From the NCBI RefSeq assembly GCF_009827575.1, contig NZ_WTYR01000001.1, positions 1,895,001 through 1,959,000 of the forward strand: a stretch of DNA of 64,000 nucleotides, given 5' to 3'. Source of the stretch: Alteriqipengyuania halimionae. Lineage in GTDB: Bacteria > Pseudomonadota > Alphaproteobacteria > Sphingomonadales > Sphingomonadaceae. The notes under the pieces were generated by a model. The model did no database searches, had not been told where the DNA came from, and saw only the letters and a list, made by a program, of their open reading frames with translations. Both the position numbers and the translations under genes were made by a program. Shown piece after piece: positions 46,543-55,066 of the stretch (positions within the stretch are counted from its first letter, which is position 1; each line of letters begins with the position of its first letter).

Positions 46543-48204
46543 ATGGTCGGAGAAATGGCTGATCTTCCAGCCGAAATGCAGATAGACCTGTTGTCTCGCC
46601 GTCTTGCACGCGCTGAAAGGGCGCTCGAGGACGCCGAGACGATGCTCGACAAGCGCATGCGCGAGCTCAGCCGCGCCAATGTGGAGCTGCGCGAGCGCGA
46701 AGGCGAGCTTGTGGAGCGGCTCGATATCGAAAATCAGCAGCTCCTGAGTGCGCAGCGCCTCGCAGAGTTGGCGACGATCTACGTCGAGCCGGATCGCCAT
46801 TTCACTGCGTCGGCCAGCTTCGCGGTACTCCTGGGCTATCCCGAGGGGACGATCGTCAGCAAGAAGCGGCTGGGGCAAGCGATCCATCCGCTGGACCGCG
46901 AGCGTTTCAGGGCTGTCGCGAAAAACGCTTTTGCCTCGCTGGAGCCGGACAGGGATCACTCCTTCCAGCACCGCATCCGGCGTCCGGATGGGGAGGTGCG
47001 CTGGCTCGATTGGCACGTCCGGCGAGAGAGTGCCGGCGCCGAAGACCAGTTCGTGGTTTTTGCCACGGTGCGAGATGTGACGGAAAGCCGGATCAATGCC
47101 CGCCGCGTTCGGGCTCTGCAATTGCGCGCCGAGCGTCGCGTGAAAGAACTCGACCGACTTACCGACGCGCTGCGCCAGGCTCAGGCGGAGACAGCGGTCG
47201 CTCTGGATAGGCGGAACCGCTTCATCTCCGAGATGGCTCACCGCGTTCGCACTCCGATGGGCGGGCTGACCGGCGCCATGGAATTGCTTGTGCAACGATA
47301 TCCCGGCGACGAGCTGGCCAAGAGGGGACTGGAGGCGGCGGACAGTCTGGCGGCGATCGCCGACCAGCTGATTACGATGGCGGACGAAACCGGGACAAGG
47401 AAGACAGAAGACTGTCTGGTTCCGCCCAGCCTTCCACCCGGCGAAGTCGCTGCGCTCCGCGCGGCGGACGGCAAAGCCCCAAGGATACTGCTGGCCGAGG
47501 ACACCGAGAGCAATGCTTTCGTCATCACCCAGCTCGTCGAGATGCTGGGAGGAGAGGTCACTGCGGTCACCAATGGGCGCGACGCGGTCGATGCCGTCCG
47601 TGATGGCCACTTCGACGCGGTGCTGATGGATGTGATGATGCCGATCATGAGCGGCGAAGAGGCAACCCTCGCCATCAGGGCGCTGCCCGGTCCGGAAGCA
47701 CGAGTTCCGATCGTGGGCATCAGCGCTCACAGTCTGCAGGCCGAACGGGAGAGCTTGCTGACTGCGGGAATGTCGCAATGCCTCGTCAAACCGATCAGGC
47801 GCGATGCGCTCAATGCCGCCTTGCGCGCCGCTTTGGCTGCCGACGGAGCGGAGGAAGGGGAAATGTTCGATCTCGAGGTCTTCCTCGAAGCATTCCTGGT
47901 CCTGCCGGAATCCTTCCGTGAAAAAATGCTCGAAGCGTTTCGAAAGGATCTTCGCACGAACGGCGAAGAACTGGCCAATGCGATCATGGCCGGCGATGAT
48001 AAACGGACGGGCCGGCTTGCACACAGTCTCAAGGGTATCTGCCTCAACGTGGGCGCTGTCGCGATGGTGGATCAGCTCGCCCAGATTCGAAACGCCCCGG
48101 TCGATCAGCGCGAGAGCATGCTCGCCCCTTTGAGGGAGAAGATCGCCGCAAGCCTGATGGCCTGCGACGACCTTTATGGTGAGCACGTGGCGCATGCTCA
48201 GTAA
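46543..48204 (+). CDS. Hybrid kinase-like protein: PAS, HisKA, REC, Hpt, no ATPase domain
   Basis: The 553-residue protein has an N-terminal coiled coil, a PAS domain (about 75-185), a HisKA-type helix pair with His233 in SEMAHRVRTP, a receiver with Asp363 in LMDVMMP, and an Hpt domain with His494 in LAHSLKG. Only about 75 residues separate the HisKA part from REC, and none of the N, G1 or G2 boxes of an ATPase domain are visible. It probably takes phosphate from another kinase and passes it on. The ATG at 46543 follows GGAG; a TTG two codons earlier is possible. Confidence 0.85.
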   Translation: MVGEMADLPAEMQIDLLSRRLARAERALEDAETMLDKRMRELSRANVELREREGELVERLDIENQQLLSAQRLAELATIYVEPDRHFTASASFAVLLGYPEGTIVSKKRLGQAIHPLDRERFRAVAKNAFASLEPDRDHSFQHRIRRPDGEVRWLDWHVRRESAGAEDQFVVFATVRDVTESRINARRVRALQLRAERRVKELDRLTDALRQAQAETAVALDRRNRFISEMAHRVRTPMGGLTGAMELLVQRYPGDELAKRGLEAADSLAAIADQLITMADETGTRKTEDCLVPPSLPPGEVAALRAADGKAPRILLAEDTESNAFVITQLVEMLGGEVTAVTNGRDAVDAVRDGHFDAVLMDVMMPIMSGEEATLAIRALPGPEARVPIVGISAHSLQAERESLLTAGMSQCLVKPIRRDALNAALRAALAADGAEEGEMFDLEVFLEAFLVLPESFREKMLEAFRKDLRTNGEELANAIMAGDDKRTGRLAHSLKGICLNVGAVAMVDQLAQIRNAPVDQRESMLAPLREKIAASLMACDDLYGEHVAHAQ

Positions 48205-49625
48205 GCCCCCCGTCCCGAAGCGACGGCCGGAACCGTACGCAGCAGCAGCGAAAGATCGGTCAGGAAGCCACGCTGGCGCAGATAGGCGCAATCCATCGCC
48301 ACTTGGCGCTTGAACGGAATCTCGGCGCGTCCGCTCACCTGCCAGATGCAGGTGATGCCCGGCTTGCCACCCAGCCGCCGCCAGCTCTGCCCAACATAGG
48401 TCGCTACCTCGGAGGGCAGCGCGGGGCGCGGGCCAACCAGCGACATCTCGCCCGTCAGCACGTTGATGAGCTGCGGCAATTCGTCGATCGAGGTGCGCCG
48501 GATAAACCGCCCCACTCGGGTGATGCGCGGGTCCTCTTTCATCTTAAAGCATGTCCCGTCGCGCTCCGAATGGGCGAGCAGGGCTGCGCGCCGCGCTTCG
48601 GCATCGTTGTACATTGAGCGAAACTTGATCATGCTGAAGTTGCGTCCGCGCTCACCAATACGGGTTTGGCGAAAAAAGACAGGGCCGCGATCCTCGATCT
48701 TGATTGCAAGGGCCACTGCGAGAAACACCGGGAAGAGGGCAACAAGCGCCATCAACGCTATCGTCATGTCGATCGCACGCTTGTTCATCGCGGATGCTTT
48801 GTCGAGCAGACCACCGGACTCCAACGCGTGCTGGGCGGCGTGGGCCATGAAGACCCCATTTCCCACGATATAACGCTTGGCGAGGCGACGGGGCTCCATT
48901 GCCAGGCGCCACGCCCACTCGCAGCCTATGGCGCGAACCATCCTTGGCGCGCGGGGGATACGGCCCGAATAATAGTCGAACAGGCCACCGACCCCGAGGA
49001 TCACGGGTATGTCGATGCGATGGCGATTCTCGGCGATCCACTTCTCCTGTAGCGGAACGCCGAAACCGACGAACAGGATCGACGCACCGGAGCGATTGAT
49101 GCGCTCGATCAGTGCGTTTTCCTCCTCAGCATCAAAATATCCGTGCCAGGTTCCCGCAATATCGATCTGCGGAAAGCTGCGCGCGGCCCATGCTGCAGCG
49201 CCGTCCGCCACCCCATGTTCGCCGCCCAGCAGGAAGATCGCCTGGCCGCTGTATTCCGCGAATTCGCAGATGTGCGGAAACAGATCGGTACCGTTGAGAT
49301 TCTCGCCCAGCTTGACGCCGGCCATGCGTGCAGCAAGCGACATGCCGCTGCCATCGGGCAGGATGCGGTCGCTGGTGGCGAGTGCCCGACGATATTCGTC
49401 ATCCTTGGAAAGAGTGTTCACGCAATGCGCGTTGACGAAGTTCACGACCGTCGATTGCTTACGGGCGGCGCGTGACACGATCTCGCGTGCCGTATCTTCC
49501 AAGGTGCCTTTGACGAGGGTCTGGCCGAACAGTTCGACGGTCGGCTGCGCCTCGGCGGCGTTGATGCGCTGCATGAACGCAGCGAAATCGTAGCTGGTGA
49601 ATTCGCTTGTCGGATTATGTTTCAT
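48198..49625 (-). CDS. WecG/TagA-type glycosyltransferase fused to a sugar-phosphate transferase
   Basis: The 475-residue protein joins two enzymes. Residues 30-245 match WecG/TagA/CpsF transferases (VNFVNAHCVNTLS, PDGSGMSLAARM, VGFGVPLQEKW). From about 275 follow a membrane helix and a WbaP/PssY-type sugar-phosphate transferase (GPVFFRQTRIGERG, FKMKEDPRITRVGRFIRRTSIDELPQ, LVGPRPALPSE, GITCIWQVSGR). It could start a repeat unit on undecaprenyl phosphate and add the second sugar. AAGGAAGG before 49625 fixes the start. A consensus sigma-54 promoter lies upstream. Its end overlaps the 46543 gene by 7 bases. Confidence 0.88.
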   Translation of the reverse strand: MKHNPTSEFTSYDFAAFMQRINAAEAQPTVELFGQTLVKGTLEDTAREIVSRAARKQSTVVNFVNAHCVNTLSKDDEYRRALATSDRILPDGSGMSLAARMAGVKLGENLNGTDLFPHICEFAEYSGQAIFLLGGEHGVADGAAAWAARSFPQIDIAGTWHGYFDAEEENALIERINRSGASILFVGFGVPLQEKWIAENRHRIDIPVILGVGGLFDYYSGRIPRAPRMVRAIGCEWAWRLAMEPRRLAKRYIVGNGVFMAHAAQHALESGGLLDKASAMNKRAIDMTIALMALVALFPVFLAVALAIKIEDRGPVFFRQTRIGERGRNFSMIKFRSMYNDAEARRAALLAHSERDGTCFKMKEDPRITRVGRFIRRTSIDELPQLINVLTGEMSLVGPRPALPSEVATYVGQSWRRLGGKPGITCIWQVSGRAEIPFKRQVAMDCAYLRQRGFLTDLSLLLRTVPAVASGRGAY

Positions 49626-49657
49626 GAGGCCTTCCTTCTTTTGGGCAGCCTCCACTC

Positions 49658-49674
49658 AGCAAATGCCGTGCCAA
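49658..49674 (-). promoter_or_regulatory. Sigma-54 promoter P1 (perfect consensus)
   Basis: TTGGCACGGCATTTGCT on the minus strand matches every position of the YTGGCACGRNNNTTGCW consensus, with GG and GC ten bases apart. The predicted start of transcription lies about 20 bases before the fusion-transferase ATG at 49625. Dyads for an enhancer-binding protein lie 70-150 bases upstream. Confidence 0.88.
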
Positions 49675-49747
49675 ATTTATAAAACGCAATATTTACAAGC
49701 TCTTGAGCCATACGTTGATCGTCAGCCCCAGCGTTATCGGACCACGT

Positions 49748-49823
49748 TTCGCAACTTGCGTGAGCCCGTTTTCGCAGATCGCCATGCATAGCGTTGCATA
49801 ATGCGAAAATGCGATGCTCGCAT
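49748..49823. promoter_or_regulatory. Enhancer dyads between divergent sigma-54 promoters
   Basis: Two copies of a 14-bp dyad, TTCGCAACTTGCGT (49748-49761) and, on the minus strand, TTCGCATTATGCAA (49794-49807), are followed by a looser ATGCGA-TGC-TCGCAT dyad (49809-49823). The first two fit the consensus TTCGCAWYWTGCRW also present three times at 59096-59151. Their place between promoters P1 and P2 is typical of NtrC-type activator sites. Confidence 0.72.
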
Positions 49824-49869
49824 GGCCGGCGAGGACACTCAGACCGTCGGAAAGCGCAGAAATCAGGGA

Positions 49870-49886
49870 TTGGCACGGTATTTGAA
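49870..49886 (+). promoter_or_regulatory. Sigma-54 promoter P2
   Basis: TTGGCACGGTATTTGAA matches the sigma-54 consensus except for A in place of the -12 C. Promoter P3 has the same exception. It would start transcription near 49897, which favours the flippase ATG at 49923 over an in-frame ATG at 49887. Confidence 0.68.
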
Positions 49887-49922
49887 ATGATTGCGGGGAA
49901 CCCATTCGAGGACCCGCATTCA

Positions 49923-51197
49923 ATGTTTGCACGTACAATCTTCAACCGGCTGCCCGCAGGCATCGCGCCGATTGCCAAAGGCCTGGTCGCCTATGGCTCG
50001 GCCGAGGCGGCGACCCGGGTCGTGCGCATCCTCGCGATCCTCGTGATTGCGCGGCGCACGTCGCCCGAACTGCTCGGCACGGCGGCGCTGGCGCTGACGC
50101 TGTTCGAACTGATCCGCGTGCTCGCCAATGCCGGTATCGGCCAGCGCATCATCGCCGCGACCGACGAAGAACTGCCCGCGCTGTGCAATACGGCTGCGCG
50201 CCTGTTCTGGGCCGTTTGCCTGGCCGTGGCGAGCGTGCAGCTGGCCGCAGCTTCCGTGCTGTTCCTGATCTGGAACCTCTCCGAAGCGGCGCTGATGCTG
50301 GCCGTGCTCTCGGGCGTCTATGTCTGCATGCCTCCTGCGCTGGTGCAGGTTTTCCTGCTGATGCGCGACGGACGCCTGACGACCACGGCGAGGATCGCCG
50401 CAACACAGGCCATGGCGGATCACTGCCTGACGCTTGCGCTGGTCGTCGTTTGGCCGAGCGCATGGGCGATCGTGCTGCCGAAACTGCTGACGGCACCGCT
50501 GTGGACCGTGCTGACGCGCCGCGCCCGAAAGTGGTCGGCCAACCCCGCCTCCGGGTATGCGCCGGTGCGCGAATTCGCTGCCTATGGCCCCGCCATTCTC
50601 GGGTCGGAGCTGATCGCCGCGCTGCGCATCCACGCCGACAAGCTGGTCATCGGCGCTCTGCTGGGGAGCGAAGCGCTGGGCCTGTACTACTTCGCCTTCA
50701 ATGCCGGGCTGGGCATCACCTTGTCATTCGTCGCGGCCTGCAACACGGTGGTCTTCCCTTTGCTGTGCAAGCAGGCTGGAGACGACGACCGCGCCCGACT
50801 GTTTCGCCAGTCCTTCGTTCTGGGTCTGGTGCTGCTGGCCCCGGTCGTCGCCGCGCAGGCGCTGCTGGCACCGTTCTACGTCCCGCTGGTGTTCGGCGCA
50901 GAGTGGATCGACGCCGCCCCCTACATCGCGTTGCTCTCGCTCGCCGCGTTGCCGCTCTATGCCGGATCGCTGATCGGTGCCTGGCTGCGCGCCCGCAAAC
51001 AGCCCTTCGTCGAAACGCGCCTGGCGCTGGCCGCCACGGCAACTGGTCTCGCCGGGCTTGCCGCAGGCTCGACCCACTCGCTTGCCGCAGCTTGCGCTGC
51101 CTACGCAGCCGGCCTCGCACTGGTGATGCTGCCCGCGGCCATCGCACAGCTCTTTTCTCCCACCAATCAAACCGTTCCGCTCAGAGGAGAAGTCTGA
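49923..51197 (+). CDS. Oligosaccharide flippase (Wzx-like)
   Basis: The 424-residue protein has about 12-14 hydrophobic helices and the MATE/PST-type layout of Wzx flippases, with YGSAEAATRVVRILAIL at the start and a paired second half (AAYGPAILGSELIAALRIHAD). It should flip undecaprenyl-linked repeat units to the periplasm. The ATG at 49923 is preceded by GAGGA nine bases upstream and lies after the sigma-54 promoter P2. It leads an operon with two GT2 and one GT4 gene; its stop shares a base with the next ATG. Confidence 0.85.
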   Translation: MFARTIFNRLPAGIAPIAKGLVAYGSAEAATRVVRILAILVIARRTSPELLGTAALALTLFELIRVLANAGIGQRIIAATDEELPALCNTAARLFWAVCLAVASVQLAAASVLFLIWNLSEAALMLAVLSGVYVCMPPALVQVFLLMRDGRLTTTARIAATQAMADHCLTLALVVVWPSAWAIVLPKLLTAPLWTVLTRRARKWSANPASGYAPVREFAAYGPAILGSELIAALRIHADKLVIGALLGSEALGLYYFAFNAGLGITLSFVAACNTVVFPLLCKQAGDDDRARLFRQSFVLGLVLLAPVVAAQALLAPFYVPLVFGAEWIDAAPYIALLSLAALPLYAGSLIGAWLRARKQPFVETRLALAATATGLAGLAAGSTHSLAAACAAYAAGLALVMLPAAIAQLFSPTNQTVPLRGEV

Positions 51198-52132
51198 TGA
51201 TACGTAACCCCCGATTTTCCGTGATCATCCCGGTTCACAATGCCGAACGGACCATCGCGGCAACGCTGGACAGCGTCCTTGCCCAGACATTCACGGATTT
51301 CGAGATCATCCTTATCGACGATGGTTCTACCGATGGCAGCATCCGGGCGATGCTCCCCTACGCCGGCAAGGACGAGCGCGTGAAAATGATCGCCAAGAGC
51401 CAGGAAGGCGTCTCGGCCACCCGCAATCTCGGAGTCGAACTGGCCCAGGGCGAACTGCTCGCATTCCTCGATGCCGACGACTGCTGGCATTCCAAGAAAC
51501 TGTTCGAGCATTTCTGCCTGCACATGCGTGAACCAGATATCGACGCGAGCTTTGCGAAGATTGCCTTCCGGTCCGAGCACAGTGACGGCACGCTAGCTCA
51601 GCCGATCACCTTTTCGACCGTAGGCGACGGTCCGCTCGATCTCGAAACGATCCTGTCGGAAAATCCCGTCTGCACCACCTCCAACTTCGTGATCCGCCGG
51701 ACAGCTTTCCATGAGATGGGCGGCTTCCGGTCCGGAATGAATCACGCTGAGGACCAAGAGTTTCTCGCCCGTTTCGTGGACGAAGGGCGCAAGATCGTCG
51801 GCCTGAACCACACGCTGGTCGACTATCGCCTGAGCCCCGACGGTCTGTCGTGTGATTACGAGGCCATGCTGGCGGGCTGGCGAGATCTGTCTGCCCAGTT
51901 CGCCGGTCGGTTCGACGTACGGCGAGGGGAAGCGATCTTCTGCCGCTACCTCACGCGTCGAATCCTGCGCGCAGGGGGATCCGCCCTGCTCGCCCGCCGC
52001 ATGGCCTTCCATGGCCTGCGGGCCGACTGGCGCGCCTTCTTTTCCGATGTGCGCCGCGGCGCGCTGACGCTCAGCGCCGCGGTCTGCAGCGCCATGCTGC
52101 CCCAGTCAGTGCGCACCAGCATGTTTGCCTGA
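51197..52132 (+). CDS. Family 2 glycosyltransferase (exopolysaccharide)
   Basis: The 311-residue protein opens FSVIIPVHNAERTI, then LIDDGSTDGS and FLDADDCWH, the GT-A nucleotide and metal motifs, with EDQEFLARF near residue 190 as the base region. It has no membrane helix. GAGGAGAAG lies right before the ATG, which shares one base with the flippase stop (TGATG), so translation is coupled. It adds one sugar to the exopolysaccharide repeat unit; the specific sugar is not predictable. Confidence 0.88.
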   Translation: MIRNPRFSVIIPVHNAERTIAATLDSVLAQTFTDFEIILIDDGSTDGSIRAMLPYAGKDERVKMIAKSQEGVSATRNLGVELAQGELLAFLDADDCWHSKKLFEHFCLHMREPDIDASFAKIAFRSEHSDGTLAQPITFSTVGDGPLDLETILSENPVCTTSNFVIRRTAFHEMGGFRSGMNHAEDQEFLARFVDEGRKIVGLNHTLVDYRLSPDGLSCDYEAMLAGWRDLSAQFAGRFDVRRGEAIFCRYLTRRILRAGGSALLARRMAFHGLRADWRAFFSDVRRGALTLSAAVCSAMLPQSVRTSMFA

Positions 52133-52158
52133 TTTATGATTTTTCGAGGAGACTACCG

Positions 52159-53148
52159 ATGACCAACCCCAAAATGTCCGTCGTGATGCCCGTCTATAAT
52201 GTCGAGGCGTATGTTGCCGAAGCCATACAGTCCGTTCTTGCGCAAACCTTCACCGACTTTGAACTGATCATCGTCGATGATGGCGGGCAGGACGGCTCGA
52301 TGGACATCGTGCGCAGCTTCTACGACAAACGTATCCGCATCGTCACCCAGTCCAACCGCGGTCTTGCCGGTGCCCGAAACACCGGCATCGCGGAGGCGCG
52401 CGCGCCCTATATCGCGCTGCTCGATTCCGACGATCGGTGGCACCCGGAGAAGCTGCGCTTGCACTATGTGCACCTCGAGGCGGACAAGTCGATCGGCGTC
52501 AGTTTCTCGGGCTCGCGGATGATCGATCAGTCGGGCAACAAGTTGGCGGTGGCAATGCGCCCCAAGCTGACCGGCATCCGGACAGAAGACATCTTTCGCC
52601 GAAACCCGGTCGGCAATGGCAGCGCTCCGGTCCTCCGCCGTTCTGCTATCGACTTGGCAATGTTCTCCCATCCTGAGGAACCATCGCGCAAGTGCTGGTT
52701 CGACGAGGATTTCCGCCAATCCGAAGACATCGATCTGTGGATGCGCCTTTCAGCAGCCCATGGTGTCCGTTTCGAAGGAATTGCAGGCGAGCTGACAAAA
52801 TACCGTATCGTCCGCGGTGCGCTCTCGGCCAACATCGTGAAGCAATATCTCAGCTGGACCAGAATGCTGGACAAGGCCAAGCTCTACGCGCCAGATCTGG
52901 TGGAGCAGCATGGTGATTCGGCGCGCGCCTACCAATTGCGGTACCTGGCCCGTCGCGCTGTTCAGCTTGGCAATGTCGAGCTGGCCGCCGATCTGTTCGG
53001 TCAAGCCATTCGCCTCGAACCGCGCATGCTGGTGGCAGAGCCGATCAAGAGCGCTACGACTGCCGGCGCTGTCATGGCGGCCAAAGTGCTGGGCCCCGAA
53101 CGATTCCGCGCGATTTCCCAAATCTATCTGAAGGACGCCGCGGCATGA
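52159..53148 (+). CDS. Family 2 glycosyltransferase (exopolysaccharide)
   Basis: The 329-residue protein resembles its neighbour in the N-terminal part: MSVVMPVYNVEAYV, IIVDDGGQDGS, LLDSDDRWHPEK and SEDIDLWMRL. The close likeness of the first 120 residues suggests an old duplication. A helical C-terminus with TPR-like spacing (YLARRAVQLGNVELAADLF) may aid protein contact. GAGGAGAC precedes the ATG. The stop overlaps the GT4 start by 4 bases. Confidence 0.88.
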   Translation: MTNPKMSVVMPVYNVEAYVAEAIQSVLAQTFTDFELIIVDDGGQDGSMDIVRSFYDKRIRIVTQSNRGLAGARNTGIAEARAPYIALLDSDDRWHPEKLRLHYVHLEADKSIGVSFSGSRMIDQSGNKLAVAMRPKLTGIRTEDIFRRNPVGNGSAPVLRRSAIDLAMFSHPEEPSRKCWFDEDFRQSEDIDLWMRLSAAHGVRFEGIAGELTKYRIVRGALSANIVKQYLSWTRMLDKAKLYAPDLVEQHGDSARAYQLRYLARRAVQLGNVELAADLFGQAIRLEPRMLVAEPIKSATTAGAVMAAKVLGPERFRAISQIYLKDAAA

Positions 53149-54176
53149 TCGACGTGGTCCATCTGCTCGACGATTTCGCATTTGGCGGAGTGACGCGGGC
53201 TCTTACCGTGTTCGACCACCCCGATTTGACCGAGCATGCACGCTCGCGAACCGTAGCCATCGGGAAGGACCGTCTGGCCGAGAGCTTCGATGCGGATCTT
53301 TTGGTCACGCATGTCCCGCCCTGCTGGTCGCGGCTCGGGTTTCTCCTTTCGCTGCGCCTGCGCAATCGCGATGCTCGGCTCGTCCATGTCGAGCATAGCT
53401 ATACCGAGGGGTTTGTCCGCGAGGGCGTGCCGTCTCCGGGCAGGTTCACGGCGCTGCTGCGCCTCGCCTATTCGCTGTACGACGAAATTGTCTGCGTTTC
53501 GCACGCGCAGCGCGACTGGCTTGCCGGGGACATCGGCATCCCCGAAGCCAAGTTGCGCGTCATCCATCCGTGGTGCGGGAGGGAGGATCTGTTCTCGCTC
53601 CGGTCGATTTCAAGCGACTACGAGCGGCCCCTGAGCCTCGTGGCATATGGACGCTTCGCCAAGGAGAAGAACTTCGTGCAGCTGATCGAGGCGGTTCGCA
53701 TGTTCCCGCCGGCCGAGATCGAACTGCAGCTGATCGGAGACGGGCCCGAGATGGCCGCCATGCGCGAAGCTGCGGCTGGCGCGCCGAACATTGTGTTCAG
53801 GGGCCGGATCGACGATCCCACGCAATTCCTGGGCGACTGCGATGCCGTGGTCGTGCCGTCGCGCTATGAGGCGTTCGGCCTCGTCGCGACCGAGGCCCGT
53901 ATGGCGGCCCGGCCCATTCTGGTCGCGGATGTAGATGGACTGCCCGAACAGGTAGGCGAGGGTGGCCTGGTGCGACCCATGCGCACGCCGGACGAGATCG
54001 CCACAGCGATTGGCGATGTCCGCACGTCGCCGTTTGGCGAGATGGGCCTCTCGGGGCGGCGGGCGGTGGTAGGGCAAGCACGCGAAATATTGGCGGGTTG
54101 GAAGGATGTATTCGTCGCCGCCGGAAGTAGGACGGCGGACGAAAAAATCATCCCGTTTGTGCGAAAGGCTGCCTGA
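53145..54176 (+). CDS. Family 4 glycosyltransferase
   Basis: The 343-residue GT-B enzyme shows VVHLLDDFAFGGVTRAL at the start, a donor-site block IELQLIGDGPEM and, near residue 235-260, VVPSRYEAFGLVATEARMAARP, the E-x7-E motif of GT4. It is a retaining transferase acting at the cytoplasmic face of the inner membrane. It is the last gene of the P2 operon, ended by a hairpin with a T-run at 54211-54243. The sugar is unknown. Confidence 0.88.
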   Translation: MIDVVHLLDDFAFGGVTRALTVFDHPDLTEHARSRTVAIGKDRLAESFDADLLVTHVPPCWSRLGFLLSLRLRNRDARLVHVEHSYTEGFVREGVPSPGRFTALLRLAYSLYDEIVCVSHAQRDWLAGDIGIPEAKLRVIHPWCGREDLFSLRSISSDYERPLSLVAYGRFAKEKNFVQLIEAVRMFPPAEIELQLIGDGPEMAAMREAAAGAPNIVFRGRIDDPTQFLGDCDAVVVPSRYEAFGLVATEARMAARPILVADVDGLPEQVGEGGLVRPMRTPDEIATAIGDVRTSPFGEMGLSGRRAVVGQAREILAGWKDVFVAAGSRTADEKIIPFVRKAA

Positions 54177-54210
54177 AGCGAGCTACGGCCCCCTATCGGC
54201 CTCGCTCTCG

Positions 54211-54243
54211 CCGCCCTGCTGCAATTCGCGGCAGGGTGGCCTT
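54211..54243 (+). terminator. Terminator of the flippase-glycosyltransferase operon
   Basis: A 9-bp stem with one G-T pair (CCGCCCTGC with GCAGGGTGG) around an 11-base loop is followed by CCTTTTCC, 34 bases past the GT4 stop. Confidence 0.75.
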
Positions 54244-54278
54244 TTCCGTCTGTGCGACTGAACACCTCGCGTGGTCTC

Positions 54279-54284
54279 TATAAT
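54279..54284 (+). promoter_or_regulatory. Possible sigma-70 -10 box (TATAAT)
   Basis: A perfect TATAAT lies 40 bases before a short reading frame with a strong ribosome binding site and 150 bases before the REC gene. The -35 partner is weak (CTGAAC about 15 bases upstream), so this is tentative. Confidence 0.35.
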
Positions 54285-54324
54285 GCAAGAGTGGCGTCGC
54301 AACCTTTCAGAGGAGACAGGCCGC

Positions 54325-54378
54325 ATGCTCATCTTAAGGTTTCCGCCAAGCTCCACCTATGGTACTTTTGGCTTTTAA
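54325..54378 (+). CDS. Possible 17-residue leader peptide
   Basis: An ATG eight bases after GAGGAGA opens a 17-codon frame (MLILRFPPSSTYGTFGF) that ends just before an AT-rich stretch, 54 bases ahead of the REC gene. The ribosome binding site is among the best in the region, which is why it is listed. The peptide has no recognised family and the frame may be chance. Confidence 0.25.
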   Translation: MLILRFPPSSTYGTFGF

Positions 54379-54431
54379 AAGAATGATATGGCAATGGGCG
54401 TCATCTCGCGTCCCAGACGAAGGCATTAGTT

Positions 54432-54836
54432 ATGGCACGAATAATCCTGGCCGAAGATGATGACATTGTCGGCGAACTGGTGGTGAACCATCTGATGGAC
54501 GCCGGACATGCCGTAGGCTGGCTGCAGAATGGTGACGAGGCGCTGTCCGTCATCCGGCGCAAAATCCCCGATCTGGTCATACTGGACCACCATATGCCCG
54601 AACGATCCGGCCGTGATGTCCTGCGGGAAATGCGCAAGGAAGAAGACCTGGTGTTGGTCCCGGTCCTGATGCTGACCGCCATGTCGGGCAAAACGGATGA
54701 GGACATCGCCTTTTACGAAGGAGCGGATGACTTCATGACCAAGCCATTCAGCCCTCGAGACCTGGAAGCGCGGGTCGAAGCATTGCTTAAGAAATCGAGA
54801 CGAGTGCTTTCGCAAGCGCTCGCGGGCCGTGATTGA
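54432..54836 (+). CDS. REC-only response regulator in the exopolysaccharide locus
   Basis: The 134-residue single receiver domain has the acidic pocket AEDDD at 7-11, Asp52 in ILDHHMP, LMLTAMSG with the conserved Thr, and the KPF lysine near 101, then a basic helix of about 15 residues. It has no output domain. It resembles the REC protein at 45913 but is not a close copy. It stands between the two halves of the exopolysaccharide cluster, and may receive phosphate from the hybrid kinase or the Hpt protein nearby. Confidence 0.88.
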   Translation: MARIILAEDDDIVGELVVNHLMDAGHAVGWLQNGDEALSVIRRKIPDLVILDHHMPERSGRDVLREMRKEEDLVLVPVLMLTAMSGKTDEDIAFYEGADDFMTKPFSPRDLEARVEALLKKSRRVLSQALAGRD

Positions 54837-55066
54837 GGCAAGGGCTCTTTGCCGAGGTAACATCGCGCCAGTCCAGTTTCCCCGCGCGGCACCCGCCAGC
54901 TATGGATTGGCCAATTAGCGCACTCGCAAAGCGCTTCTCCTCGCGTTCAGCGATTTGGACGCATTAAGCTAGCTATGGATCGTCTGCGTAGCCGGTACAT
55001 CCAGCGCGCTAATCGCTTTGTCGGAAATACGCCCGGCGCTTCGGTATTTCCAGCAGGCAGTCAGCT

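Noticed and set aside
46333-48291. A 652-codon minus-strand open frame
   Set aside because: It is antisense to the PAS-HisKA-REC-Hpt gene, whose motifs are clear.
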